Counted from the first letter of the stretch, positions 1 to 10,597 are shown. The stretch is 64,000 nucleotides of DNA from Cydia pomonella (GCF_033807575.1 NC_084724.1:10407228-10471227), one strand, 5' to 3'. Program-made: numbers and translations. Notes: generated by a model from the letters alone, not told the origin.

Positions 1-71
1 AAATAATATACGATAATTGAGAATTTTACTTAAATCCCAGTGCGTTGCAATCGGCCACAATATTAAACACT

Positions 72-186
72 AACCCCCTTATTCGTAAACGTGTACTAAA
101 GTTACGATGCCGCTGATCATCGTTTGTCCCTTTCCGACATATCGGTATGATGGAAAGGGACAAACGATGATCAGCGGCATCGTAAC
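72..186. repeat. Perfect-arm hairpin (MITE-type)
   Basis: Two 35-bp arms (101-135 and 152-186) are exact reverse complements around a 16-bp loop. The left flank (72-100) carries a CCCCTTATTCGTAAACG stretch that I associate with dispersed lepidopteran MITEs and that recurs in part near 4,316. There is no reading frame. Perfect arms suggest a young foldback element or an internally deleted one. A hairpin transcript is possible but nothing shows transcription. Confidence 0.75.
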
Positions 187-325
187 AAAAATATGGTCTA
201 TAATTACACTCTATTAAGTATCCATCACAAAATGAATTAAAAAACCATATGCGTTATTATAAATTAACAATAATGGAACTATGGTTTCGTCACGTCATCT
301 TCCCGCGTACTAAAAGCAACTTACA

Positions 326-820
326 GGCCAATTCGAATGTACACAGACATTAGAATGATATTTGAATCATGTTATTTAGTTATCTTAGTCCCTGAGAGAC
401 AGAATTCGAAATGTGGTCATTCGCCAACGCACAACAGTTACCGACATAGCCAAAAGAATTGCGCAGCTGAAGTGGGAATCGGCCGGCCATATATGTCGCA
501 GGGATGATCGATGGGGCCAGCGAATACTGTTCTGGAGACCTCGCCTGGGAAGCCTAGGTGACGGAAAACCACGAGCCAGATGGTCGGACGATATAAGAAA
601 GACGGCAGGGCCGACCTGGCGTAGAACCGCCGCATACAGAACAACATGGAAATCTATGAAAGAGTTATGTTTAGCAGTGGACGCAAATATGCTGAGAAGA
701 AGATTTAGTTATCGTGCGTCCCGCCCACGCCAGTACATGTACAGACAAGTACGAGCTAAGTACATGATAACTAACTGATTCGAATATCATTCTGATGTCA
801 GTGTACGTTCGAATTGACCT
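326..820. mobile_element. Foldback MITE (family N), split by an RTE tail
   Basis: Left end 326-384 and right end 703-820 are long imperfect inverted repeats beginning AGGCCAATTCGAA. The same element lies uninterrupted at about 44,334-44,509. Between the two halves here sits a 318-bp retrotransposon fragment (385-702). The 11 bp ATTTAGTTATC occur on both sides of that insert (374-384 and 703-713) but only once in the other copy, so the interruption is a later insertion. No transposase is present. Confidence 0.85.
385..702 (+). mobile_element. 5'-truncated RTE-like LINE tail (C-terminal ORF2 remnant)
   Basis: The plus-strand frame reads through the characteristic C-terminal tail of lepidopteran RTE-like endonuclease/reverse transcriptase proteins: a KWESAGHICRR block, then WRPR, a KPRARWSDDIRK block and TAGPTWRR. 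In the family this region follows the reverse transcriptase domain. Only about 100 codons remain, so the copy is dead on arrival, as is usual for LINE insertions. The end is rich in GAAGAAG, as expected of an RTE 3' tail. An 11-bp target duplication flanks it. The frame runs on past 702 into MITE DNA, so its downstream residues are not LINE protein. Confidence 0.8.
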
Positions 821-1060
821 ATGAACAGACCATTATGGACTTGTAATGGACCTAATTTCTTTACAATAAGATTTAGAATCTGTCAGTTGACGGTGTGATG
901 GTGCTTGTGGCTAATGTTCGATGAACTTATAAAACCATAAGACACCATTTGTTCTCATGACTTGTCACTTTTCGGCGCTTCGTTAGGGTTGGGCCACAGT
1001 TGAGCTATGATTATTAGGATAATATAAATATTAAAGGTAAAAAAACTAGAATATGGAATG
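821..1060. other. Unassigned AT-rich DNA
   Basis: No repeat seen elsewhere in the window, no coding signal and no strong inverted repeat. Confidence 0.5.
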
Positions 1061-1062
1061 AG

Positions 1063-1286
1063 TACAGTCAGCATCAAAAGTAGCGGATCGAAAAAGGTTT
1101 CATAAGTATCTACCATTCTGTAACAGCTTAACAAAAAGTGATGTCTTTAATATAGAGCAACAAAGACTATAAAAGATATACTTTTGAGCGTGAATTTTAG
1201 AAATTTATCTATATTTGGAAAAGTTATCCGGAATATCAGATACTTTTGGCGCGTTGTTTCATCCGTTACTTTTGATGCTGACTGTA
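1063..1286. mobile_element. MITE with TACAGTCAGC termini
   Basis: The terminal inverted repeat is about 25 bp (1063-1087 and 1262-1286), beginning TACAGTCAGCATCAAAAG. Related but incomplete copies lie at about 45,283-45,450 and 51,028-51,320, which share the inner motif ATACTTTTGGCGCG. The TA at each tip fits a Tc1/mariner-type target but does not prove it. No open reading frame. Confidence 0.75.
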
Positions 1287-1504
1287 CGCTACGACATAGT
1301 GTTTTCTCAAGAAGCGGCTATAAGAATTACAATTAGATTTAATTTATTCGTAAACACAAACAAGACATTTTGCATAGTATAACAAAAACATAGAAAGTAT
1401 AAAGTGCCACGAAATGGCCTCATCTCAGCATGTTGCTGGTGGCTTCCAGCGCTGGTCTTCCGATGAGACTATGAAGTGAACAGAATCATGGAATCTATTT
1501 AGGG

Positions 1505-1600
1505 TACTCAAGGGTCGGCAACGCTTAGGTGGCTCCTTCGATGTTGCTTATGTCTGTCCACGGGCGACGGTTACCGCTTCCCATACTCAACAATAATGTA
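1505..1600 (+). mobile_element. CR1-like LINE 3'-end remnant
   Basis: GGTCGGCAACGC is followed by GGCTCC, GTTGCTTATGTC and CCACGGGC. This is the conserved 3' coding end of CR1-like LINEs, where GRQR..SSGVAGV is encoded. A minus-strand relative lies at about 49,700-49,830. Too short to assign to a named family. Confidence 0.55.
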
Positions 1601-1689
1601 CTTATACCATCTTATGTATACCATGTTTATCGCAATAAAGTATTTCATTCATTCATTGATTATCACATAAATAAACCTAAAAAGAACTT

Positions 1690-1815
1690 AGTCCAGGATA
1701 CAGATGGCATTGTGGCAAGGATGCTGGCGGCATTTGCTCGTTGTATCGCAATGCTGATACGTTACGAGCCGCCAGCTCTTCGGTCACCAGTTACTTCGCT
1801 GAGACAAGTTAGATT
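1690..1815 (+). repeat. Dispersed repeat B fragment
   Basis: It shares the segment around AAGGATGCTG.CGGCATTT and the GCCAGCTCTTCGGTCACC motif with longer copies at about 18,495-18,760 and 28,850-29,045. The longer copies start with TATAACTAGCTTAAATCTAA and look like the 3' region of a retroelement. Confidence 0.6.
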
Positions 1816-3060
1816 TTAAATCTCAGATTCTGTGCTTTACCTATAAAGCTTCGTTTGCCATGTCAGTGATCGTCAGTGTGACCACATCCTAGGTAAGTTT
1901 GTCAGGTCATTACCATCCACAGTGGTTTTTTACAGCTTTCCACTTACGTCAGCCATTGTCGAGCGAATTCTATTACACGTCTCACCTGTACCTACGCGGC
2001 TCAGCGGTTCAGTTCATGTCATCATCAATGCATAATTTATTATCACTACACATGTTCGGAAAGGATGTTAGAGTGGGGTGAGGGCCTACCGCGAAACACA
2101 AAAATAGTAATTTCGTTATTTGCCTCTTGATTGAGTCAAAATCGATCGTTTCTCCAAACGGGCATCTTTCCTGCAAACATTATTAAAGGTAACATTTTAC
2201 TAACACTTACATCATATCGTGTTTAAGAAGTAGACCATATAATCATGCACATAAGAGACACGCAAGAAAATTTGGCTTATAAGTCCATTTATTTTATGAC
2301 GTCCACAAGAGATGCATAACTCAAAAAAAACTTTTTCAACGATTATATTTCAAGCATGGGAATTTCAAATAGAACCATTTATTCGTTGTAAGCATTGTTA
2401 TTTAGATGGTCTTAAAATGAAATGAGTATAGTAATGGACTTTACTAGGGCCTCACAATGTATAATTAATACATACAAAGGCACTTAAATATATACTAGGC
2501 TAAGAAAATAATTAAAATAAAATATTTACAGGTTACACATAAACCAAAAACGTACATTTACTCATATAATTTTTACTTCTACAGAACCGTATTATCAACG
2601 GCCTTATTTTCAAAACAATTTATACATTTTTTACACCTAACAAGGACAGAGCTATAAATCTATCGCAATAAAGTCAAAGCATGCCGCCATCATGCCGCGT
2701 CGTGGTTTCACACGTTTTTGTACGGGGAAAGCAAAGCACAAGTTCAACATGTCATAGGAAAGTGTCACTTTTAGAAACAGCTGGATTAAGTTTACAACGC
2801 AATGGAATTTATGACGGAATGTTATGACAATTAATCGGTCTACGTAATCAAAATCCGTCAATTCTTTCTTACCTAAGACTGTGATCATGACATTACGACC
2901 GGACGTCCTCCTGTTAGGTGGCCCAGATACGCTCTTCTCTCACTTCGATTTTCAATCATGCTCTTAAGATGGCCTAACCAGTTTACCACATGCGTAGAAA
3001 AATAAATACTTGTTACGTAAAATACACTTAAAAATCAAAAATATCTATTATTTGATAAAG
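1816..3060. other. Mostly unassigned DNA
   Basis: No convincing gene. The only recognisable repeat is a lone GAGGGCCTACCGCGAA tip near 2,082-2,097, matching the ends of the MITE family at 26,401-26,686. Confidence 0.5.
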
Positions 3061-3063
3061 TTT

Positions 3064-3200
3064 AGACCCGGGTACGCCCTTAAATGGACCCGGCTGCGTC
3101 CTTACACTACGTCCAAAAGAAAGGTATGGGTAAGGTACGAGTACCTTACAGAATACCGTAGCCAAATAACACTAGATCCCACTCATAGTGTTGTATAATC
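3064..3200 (+). mobile_element. SINE A, deleted copy
   Basis: It keeps the 5' end of the element (ACCCGGGTACG, ACTACGTCCAAAAGA, GGTATGGG) and a middle part (GCCAAATAACACTAGA, CTCATAGTGTTGT) that recur in full-length copies at 36,826-37,154 and 40,431-40,762. The segment between them and the 3' tail are missing. Confidence 0.65.
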
Positions 3201-3239
3201 TATTATTTAGTTGAGTGACAATAATGTCCTATAATATTA

Positions 3240-4070
3240 ATAATATTATTAGTATCCACCTTTATCTGTTATTCAGTTAAATAAAGAGGTTGATACTCGT
3301 AAATGATTAATTATTACGAAAATACTAATTGGAATCATACTCTATGTAGCGTGACGTCATTTTTCCGTCAACGGCATGAAATGTACGGGCCCTGATCATA
3401 ATGATTTTTTTTTAAATAAAAACCATACAACCTGAACTCCAACATGACTCTAAACTCTAAAACACTCAACATGTCGATTGTCAATTATTTGACAGTCGAC
3501 AAGCGTTTATGTCTTCGTCGACAGTTCACACTCATTGTTCGTTGTATCTATTTACCACACGATTAGATTACTGTAAGCTCTATTCCAGTATATCTTGATC
3601 CCGATATTCTTTATCACTGTGCCTTATCGTAGGCCAGACCTAAACTGGACGTTTAGGGATATAGGTGGTTTACAAGAGTTATTAACAGTTAAGTTCACTT
3701 GCTAAAAGCCTGCTATTGTGTATATCTTATCTACTGATCTACACTTCTTGTGTTGTCGGCAGAAAATGGTAATTAACTAAGTGTTAAATTATGACTTTGA
3801 ACTTTTCGTTGATCTTTTCATTATGACTAGTCTAAATAATTATTTGGCGCGACCTGCTATTCTGGTCTCTTTTAGTTCGTAATAGAAACACGATAGATTA
3901 TTTTCGTCATTGCAATATCAGTATGCATGAAATAGTCGTACACACCCATTACCCATTTTATAGGCGGTCAGCTTTAGATGACCCAGTACGTGTTCATAAT
4001 TTCCTCACAATAATAGTCTTTATGTAAAAAAACAGTAGGTTTACTTGTTGTGGGTTAATTATGTTGTGTA
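3240..4070. other. Unassigned DNA
   Basis: Nothing recognisable except a short hairpin at about 3,471-3,500 (TGTCGA...TCGACA arms). No coding potential. Confidence 0.45.
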
Positions 4071-4139
4071 TTAATGTAACAAAAATGAGGAGTTCCCTCA
4101 ATTCCTCATGGATACCATCATCCGATCAGAACCCAATTA

Positions 4140-4280
4140 AAATGATACTTAAATACATAGAAAACATCCATGACTCAGGAATAAATACATATCTGTGCTC
4201 ATCACACAAATACATGCCCTTACCGGGATTCGAACCTAGGACCATCGACTTCATAGGCAAGCCAGACTGGTCGTCATGAT
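4140..4280 (-). mobile_element. tRNA-derived SINE (minus strand)
   Basis: Read on the minus strand it begins with a tRNA-like head (GACGACCAGTCTGGCTTG) and has a B-box-like GGTTCGAATCC near 4,227-4,240. The body then has TGTGTGATGAGCAC and ACTCAGG...CATGGATG motifs. The plus-strand copy at 28,568-28,830 has the same order. Sequence next to it (4,083-4,135) resembles the inner part of the AACCGACTTC element at 53,409-53,647. Confidence 0.75.
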
Positions 4281-4289
4281 GACAGACTG

Positions 4290-4740
4290 ACAAGTATAGC
4301 GAGATTTAATAACATACCCCCTTATTCAAAAAACTTTAAATGACAAATAAAGACAAACGATTCATAGCTAAGTCAGGCCAGTAACGCGTTTATGAATAAC
4401 GCCATAAGAGATTAAATGATAACTTAACACATCCGTCTTTTAAAACCTATCTATTAATAGAACAATTAGTAAAGTAAAACAATAATTTCATTTAACGTAT
4501 CGCATGCATCTCGCGCGCACAAGCGAGATGCACTACAGGTCAAGTAAATTAAGTCAAATAAGTTTGAATGGACTTTCGTATTGTTTTATTTAAACCTTTA
4601 TTCCACTATACAAAAAGGACAAATGGCGAACTTAGTGCCTTAAGGCATTCTCTACTAGTCCACCATTGGGCCAAACAAAAACTTTAAATTGGTGCGGAAA
4701 ATAAAATCAGTACATAGAGATAAAAGTCACGACTCATCAT
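4290..4740. other. Unassigned AT-rich DNA
   Basis: It contains a CCCCTTATTCAAAAAAC stretch near 4,317 resembling the 72-100 flank. No gene signal. Confidence 0.4.
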
Positions 4741-4761
4741 ACTCATACTCATTTATTCATA

Positions 4762-5130
4762 AAGTCAATTTACATGTAAAAATAAAATTACTACTAAATT
4801 AAAATTAAAATCTAACTCAAAATTAAAATTACAATAAAATTAAAAACAAAGCCAGTATACATGTCTAAAATTAAAAATAGAATTAAAGTTATAATAAATT
4901 AAAATTGAGATCAGAAATTAAAATCGAGATCAAAATATACATTAAAATAAAAATTAAATGTACAATTGAGATCAAAAATTAAAATCAATATCAGAATTAA
5001 TATCACAATTAAAATGAAAAACAAATCCAATTTATATGTCGAAATAAAAATAAAATAAAATTAGAATCACAGTTATAATAATTTAAAATTTAAATTAGAA
5101 ATTTAATTAAAAGTGAAAAAAAAAAGAAAA
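4762..5130. repeat. Degenerate AT-rich minisatellite
   Basis: About 370 bp of irregular repetition of AAAATTAAAAT, with interspersed GAGATCA(A/G)AA and ATGTC motifs. The larger module carrying TATACATGTC recurs near 4,855 and 5,030. There is no fixed period. It is probably an old expanded simple repeat. Some stretches are nearly free of G and C. Confidence 0.7.
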
Positions 5131-5149
5131 AAAAATACAAATATTACAA

Positions 5150-5530
5150 TACACTATTAAACATTTCTGCTGCTTGTACGCATGGTCTGTAAATAATACG
5201 AGTATCACACTTTATTGCATCTATTTACAGCTCTGTATGACTTTATACATTTTTAGACTGCTGGTTTTTAACCTACCCTAACAAACGTTACTAATACATG
5301 TTGATTCGTTATAATGTGTAATCGATTAATAAAACATTCGACACAAAACAACCTTCGGCAAATAGTCGATAAAATGGCGTACTGGAGCAAAGAGAATTAA
5401 GAAGACCAAGAGTGCTCACTCCATACAACGAATTTGTTACCAAAAATACTATTATTTTCGTAGTCTACATCTAGCGTCAAGTAGCGGACTCTCAGTATTG
5501 CTACTCGACAATAGATGTCGCGGCAAACAA
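5150..5530. other. Unassigned DNA
   Basis: No recognisable element or gene signal. Confidence 0.4.
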
Positions 5531-5539
5531 AAAGTGTGC

Positions 5540-5640
5540 TCAACGATTTTCAGCTAATATCATAACCAGAGTAAGCGTAGGAATTGGAAATAGAGTTCCG
5601 GTTACTCTGGTTATAATATTAGCGGTAAATCGTGGAGTGA
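5540..5640. mobile_element. Short foldback MITE
   Basis: Inverted arms AGCTAATATCATAACCAGAG and its near-complement CTCTGGTTATAATATTAGC surround a short centre. The pairing extends outwards through CGATTTTC and its partner GTAAATCG. No coding capacity. Confidence 0.65.
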
Positions 5641-6252
5641 TGTCACAAGCTGCCGAAAACAGTCGAATTGCGAACTTATGCTTTTACAAGATTTTATAGC
5701 TGACTGAACTTAATACTTATCGAGACAATTCTATGAAACCTAAACACTACTACTAAGTTGCGTTGTTTTATTACAGAGATAGGAACTCTCCACGCCACCT
5801 CCGTCCATCATCATGCTCGATGGTACCATACTACTACTTTTTGCTCACATTTACATTTTCTATGACAATTACTTGACTTATAACTTAGTCATAAATATTA
5901 CGTCTTCACTCTTCACTTCTTCTGTGATTTCACGAATGAAAATTAAGTTAAATTAGCAAAATACATTAAAATTTGCAATTTGCAATCGATCAATACTTCG
6001 CTGACCCACACCTTGAAAGCCGTCGCGCTTAAACAAACCACACTTGTGTCGAAACGTAATGTGGAGTATGACAGATTGCCTCACTCGGCCTTCGGTCCGG
6101 ACCAGTTCCACCTGTCACTCTGATCTGGTCATTTTGAAATTGAGTGAGAAAACAGTTGAAAGCTTTTGACAGGATTAAAAATAATTTCTCGAACTTCTAG
6201 AAGGAAATTTTCGAACCTTAGGTTAATTGCATATGCAAAATTAAGGGTCCCC

Positions 6253-6695
6253 AGTCCCCAGCAAGCTCGGTTCTCCATACAAACGAAGTGGCGCTCTCAT
6301 ATTAAAACGACTAGCTAGATTGCTCTAAAACTTTGTACTTACAATAGGGTAATTAAGGTATATCTAGGGCTGTAATTAGTTTATGTAGCCTCATATACCA
6401 TGGTTAAAAAATACAGCGAATTTAAGAATTTCACATAAAACTTGTTTTTGCTCTATTTTGTTTGTTTTATAGAGTGGAGCAATATAAACTAATTTCAGCG
6501 CTAGATATACTTAATTAATGAATGTATGATTGAATATGGTAAGTAATTCGTAGATAGTACCTGAGTTTGTGACGCTTTGGTGTTAGCTGTAAGTTGCAAA
6601 TGTAATACAAATAAATAAAATACATTGACACCATACATGAGAACAAAACTCCGTTTGTATGGGAAGGTGAAATTCGGCCGAGCTTGCCGGGGACT
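6253..6695. mobile_element. Foldback element (family P), AGCAAGCTCGG termini
   Basis: The ends are inverted: AGTCCCCAGCAAGCTCGG at the left and the complement CCGAGCTTGCCGGGGACT at the right. Inner parts also pair (CCATACAAACG against CGTTTGTATGG). A second copy at 40,812-41,299 has the same interior (CGACTAGCTAGATT, AAACTTGTTTTT.CTCTATTT) but is interrupted by a SINE. No open reading frame of note. Confidence 0.75.
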
Positions 6696-6839
6696 TTTAT
6701 ACTTTGAACGATGGACGTAGCTACGATCTTTTTGCAAATTCTGAAATTTGTAAAGCCTGATTATCATACCTCTGACAGACGGGGGCAATTTAGGTTTCAC
6801 AATAATGTAAAGGCAAATAAAATCAAGCAGGTATGTCTG

Positions 6840-6975
6840 TTTATAGTAAATTACGATACAAGTGCGAGAAATAGGAAATTCGAAACGAGTGGCGATAAAT
6901 TAAAACACGACCGAAGGGAGTGTTTTAAATCGACACGAGTTACGAATTACCTATTTGCACATGTATCGTACAACG
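6840..6975. mobile_element. MITE with ACGATACAAGTGCGA arms
   Basis: Inverted arms: TACGATACAAGTGCGA at the left pairs with TCGCAC/TGCACATGTATCGTA at the right. Inner blocks TAAAACACGACCGAAGGGAG and TGTTTTAAATCGACACGAG also pair loosely. I associate this with a widespread lepidopteran MITE. Confidence 0.6.
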
Positions 6976-7073
6976 TTTTACAGTACATATGGCCCTTTAA
7001 ATGTTCGACACAGTAACGTAATATGCTAACTTTCGCACTAGTGCGGTAAAGAAGCACCATATGTACTGTAAAA
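6976..7073. mobile_element. 98-bp MITE, perfect 17-bp inverted ends
   Basis: TTTTACAGTACATATGG at 6976-6992 is matched exactly by its complement at 7057-7073. It abuts the previous MITE, so one may have inserted beside or within the other. Confidence 0.7.
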
Positions 7074-7180
7074 TCTGTTATCTGTTAATAATTGTTTAAA
7101 TCTTGAATAAGGGTTTATCTGGACAGTACTCGCATGCGAGTTTCATTACGTTGTGGTATTCTATCGGTCGGTCGGTTGGT

Positions 7181-7388
7181 CATGCAATTAATGTTCCCAC
7201 CCTCCCAGCGCAAAAATAAATACGCAAATAAATATAACAATCCACCACCGAAAGTACTAAATATAACAATCCACCACCGAAAGTACAAAACTCGACACGT
7301 GTTTCGCCTCTCTACGAGACATCCTCAGGAGATGTTGACGGTCCGAAGTCCGACGACTCTTTCAGTCATGGGAACATTAATTACATGT
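7181..7388. mobile_element. MITE-like element with internal tandem repeat
   Basis: Ends CATGCAATTAATGTTCCCA and its near-complement TGGGAACATTAATTACATG are inverted repeats of 19 bp with one mismatch. Inside are two copies of a 28-bp unit (7231-7258 and 7259-7285), followed by CTCGACACGTGTTTCGCC and AGACATCCTCAGGAGATG, motifs I associate with dispersed lepidopteran repeats. No transposase. Confidence 0.65.
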
Positions 7389-7504
7389 AAAAATACGCAA
7401 GTAAGTAACGAGTTAGCACTGTTTGATTAGCACGTTATCTATTCGCGGATTAGCAAAGTAATAATTTAATTAATATTGGTTTCCGAAAAGTAACGCCTGA
7501 TTCT

Positions 7505-7528
7505 ATTCGTTAACTGAAGTTAACGAAT
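7505..7528. repeat. Short perfect hairpin
   Basis: ATTCGTTAAC and GTTAACGAAT arms with a 4-nt loop. Could be chance or a MITE relic. Confidence 0.5.
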
Positions 7529-7529
7529 G

Positions 7530-8500
7530 TACCTTAGTCCGCAATGTACCTTATTAAACTCGCATGTGACTTCGCACGCCACCTAAATATAAGCCCCTAG
7601 GAAGGCCTTATTATTATTATCGAGGCTATATGACTATGACAAATTACTATCAGTCAGGTTACACCTAATACGATTACGTCCGTGACCGCTCCAATTGCTA
7701 CAAACTAGTTTGTTACTAATGTAATGTCATACTTGTTATATAATAATCGTGAATTATGGTTAGTGGTCGCTGATTGATATTTTGACTGCGGATATACAGC
7801 CAAAACATGATTTAAATGATTCAAGATATGTTTAGACATGTTATGATTAGGATATTTAAGATGGTATAAATTCGGTGAAAAATATTTCATACAGATCGGA
7901 TTTGGGGTAATACAAGGTGCCCGTGAGCATTGCGAGAGATTTTAACGGTGCATTCCTGATGGCAACAGAAGCAAAAAATGTTATATGACTTTTTGTGAAA
8001 TTTGACAAAGAAAATATATTTTTTTGTATTTTTTTTTCCTTTTTTTAACACTCCTGTACATAAAACGAAAATTTTATAGATAAACACATAACCTAAAATT
8101 AACTAAAAAGTTTAGTTTTGTTTGGGGGTAGCATCTCGAATTTTAATATTTAATTTTTCGATGTCAATCAATAGGTATATCCAAACTAGACCTCAAAGTG
8201 GCAATACCGCAGTCAAAAATGTGTTTTGTACCGACTTATGGCGAAAGAATGATTTCGAAAAACATTTAATTATCTCTGAAACTAGGCCTAATCCAGAAAA
8301 TTTTATATGACATTTTAGTTTCTAAATATTACCAGGAATGCTTAGTTAAAATGTCTCTGGAACTATACCTTTACATACTTGCCACCACATCCCTTCAATC
8401 TCTATATAGATTCAGCAATTTCTTATGCGGAAACCTGTTAAAATAGTAATAGTAATCTTTATTTCAGAACATTACATAAACCATTGTTAGTAAGGAGGTT
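7530..8500. other. Mostly unassigned DNA
   Basis: No gene signal. The segment 8,445-8,500 (AATAGTAATCTTTATTTCAGAACA) resembles a LINE 3' end on the minus strand but is too short to assign. Confidence 0.4.
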
Positions 8501-8504
8501 TAAA

Positions 8505-8565
8505 TACGATCAAGGAATTTAATTTCAGTACCATTTCGTATCTTGTCACAGTAACATTAGTAGGT
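8505..8565. mobile_element. Half MITE (GGAATTTAAT.. terminus)
   Basis: CAAGGAATTTAATTTCAGTACCATTTCGTA recurs, in pieces, at the left end (53,330) and right end (53,700) of the element at 53,325-53,735. Only one end is present here. Confidence 0.55.
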
Positions 8566-8706
8566 ACATTGTGCAAGGAGGGGGGGAAGTATAAGGACGG
8601 ACCGTAAACATTTTTGAAACTGGCAATTTTTGCAGTCGCATTCTTCAAAAGTTTTCTAACTAACCCTATACTTACTACCTATCTTCTTTGTTTAATTTGT
8701 TTAGAG

Positions 8707-8803
8707 TTCGTGCCATCCACGATGACGCGCGGATTTGTCAAATCTAACCTTTGATAACATGAGAATACGAGTCAAGGCACGCGTCGTCGTGAATGACACG
8801 ATC
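8707..8803. mobile_element. Short MITE with CGTGNCATCCACGATGACG ends
   Basis: Left CGTGCCATCCACGATGACG pairs with right CGTCGTCGTGAATGACACG. A single-ended relative sits inside the SINE A copy at 15,650-15,705. The right end abuts the target duplication of the hAT-like element at 8,810. Confidence 0.65.
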
Positions 8804-9383
8804 TATAAGTAGTGTTGGTTAAGACTTGAGTTCTTTGAGTCCTCTGCTTTAAGTCTCGACTCAGTTTTTCAGACTCTTGTAATTAAGACGAAACTCGAGT
8901 TCTTTCAACTTATTAGAGACCTAAGTCTTTTGTAGAGACTTGAGTCCTTTGAGTCCTCTGCTTTAAGACTCGACTCAGTTTTTTCAGACTCTTATAATTA
9001 CGACGAAACTCGAGTTCTTTTCAACTTATTAGAGGCCTGAGTCTTTTGTAGAGACTTGAGTCCTTTTCGGAGAACTTGTAATTTTATTACAAATAACTTC
9101 GAAATGCGCTGTCTTTATGTAAAATTCATGGATGTACATAACATAAATCATACAATAACGCCATACAATACTGTTGTTTAGGTAAAACCTATGAAATGGT
9201 TGACTGAGTCTTTATTTAGAGACTCGAGTTCTTTTGAGTTGCGCTTAAAAGTGACTCAATAAATGACTCGACTCGGGACTTAAAAGACTCAGAAGTTTTT
9301 TAAGCTCTGAGTCTCGTGAAAATAAGTCGAGTTCTTCAATTTAGACTCAAAAGACTTGAGTTCCTACCAAGACTATCTATAAG
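8802..9383. mobile_element. Non-autonomous hAT-like element with 8-bp target duplications
   Basis: The element spans 8810-9375 (566 bp). TCTATAAG flanks it exactly on both sides (8802-8809 and 9376-9383). Its tips are TAGTGTTGG and, inverted, TAGTCTTGG; an 8-bp duplication and TAGNG-type tips are hallmarks of the hAT superfamily. The left half contains two tandem copies of a unit of about 120 bp rich in GACTTGAGT and GACTC motifs (about 8,823-8,940 and 8,936-9,060), and further copies of the motif lie at the right end. No transposase. A degraded relative lies at 52,975-53,255. Confidence 0.88.
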
Positions 9384-9599
9384 GTGGTAATCGCTAGATG
9401 TACCAAAGTTAAAAAGAAACACAGATTTAGTCCCGCTCTATTTTTAAATTCGGGCAAGCTCATAATGTTGGAGTCTTAAATTGTGTGGAACAAATTGTCA
9501 AACGAAATCTGTCGCTAAAACCAACAATAAATATTGTTAAAGATCTTTTTCAGCAAACTTTGCTGATCTAGGTGATCTGTCTGTGGTACACTAATTAAG

Positions 9600-9975
9600 C
9601 TTTAAGAGCTAATTATTGAGATAGGCTTGAGTCGGTCAGGACTGAAGAACTAAAAGGAATGAAATCCCACCACGGACCGAAAGGAACTAGTTCATCTTAA
9701 GCGCTCTTAATCGGTCTCGGTCCTTTAGTTCAGTAGTCGGTACCTAGTAACAAATCGGTCGGGAGCGAATGATCGGAATGAGTCAAGGTCAAGAAACTCG
9801 CTCTCTCACGCTCTCACTCTGTTTATTTGAGAGCGAGAGCAAGATATAACCTAGTCATCCTCATTCAGATCTCGAGATTTGCTCCTGAACTAAAGGAACT
9901 AAAAGAGCGAACTAGTTCGTTTGACCGATTGACCGAGATCGGAGCGCTCTTTTTAAAGACCGTGCGGGTACAACT
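9600..9975. repeat. Repeat-rich segment with AACTAGTTC motifs
   Basis: Multiple copies of GGAACTA(A/G), AACTAGTTC, GAGCGAG and CGGTC in both orientations resemble the subterminal repeats of a hAT-like element. Clear ends and a target duplication could not be found. Confidence 0.35.
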
Positions 9976-10124
9976 CTAGACGAGAGTATCCGCAGCCCAG
10001 TGCCAAACACGAAAGACGACATATCCACGTATCCATTCGTAGCATCTGTGCTCCGTATGGGCTCGCACTACGCTACTGGTGTATTGGTAGACAAGCGGTG
10101 GTCTCAATAATTGAGAACTATTAT

Positions 10125-10292
10125 AATTGAGCGCGTACTTGAGAAGACCGACTGGTGGCCGCCCGGTGGGTCGAGCCAGGTACCGCTGGGGTAGAGGATA
10201 TTTGGCAGGCAGTGGTGCAGGACCGGGAAAAGTGGTATGCTCTTATTTCGGAGGCCAAGACCCTCTTTGGGTCGTTGAGCCACATTAGTTAG
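10125..10292 (+). mobile_element. RTE-like LINE C-terminal fragment
   Basis: The frame starting at 10,203 reads WQAVVQDREKWYALISEAK then TLFGSLSHIS and a stop at 10,290-10,292. This is the typical end of lepidopteran RTE-like ORF2 proteins (a QDR.KW block followed by EAK..FGSLSH). Sequence upstream has a GRP.YRW-like region with frame damage. A 5'-truncated dead copy. Confidence 0.65.
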
Positions 10293-10323
10293 TTATAATT
10301 GAGCTATAAAAGCGTTTATTTTT

Positions 10324-10597
10324 AGGGTTCCGTACCCAAAGGGTCAAACGGGACCTTATTACTGAGACTTCGCTGTCCGTCCGTCCGTCTGTCACCAGGC
10401 TGTATCTCATGAACCGTGATAGCTGAAATTTTCACAGATTTCTGTCGCCGCTATAACAACAAATACTAAAAACAGAATAAAATAAATGTTTAGGGAGGGC
10501 TCCCATACAACAAACATAATTTTTTTGCCGTTTTTATAAATAATGGTACGGAACCCTTTGTGCGCGAGTTCGACTCGCACTTGGCCGGTTTTTTTAA
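10324..10597. mobile_element. Repeat M (GGGTTCCGTACCC family), complete copy
   Basis: It starts AGGGTTCCGTACCCAAAGGG and ends CGACTCGCACTTGGCCGG. Characteristic inner parts are the (CCGT)n run, GTATCTCATGAACCGTGATAG, GAAATTTTCACAGAT and GCCGCTATAACAACAAATAC. Other copies lie at 22,017-22,242, 25,926-26,060, 29,204-29,493 and 30,694-30,998. This repeat is known from many lepidopteran genomes as a small non-autonomous element; its class is not certain from sequence. Confidence 0.85.
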
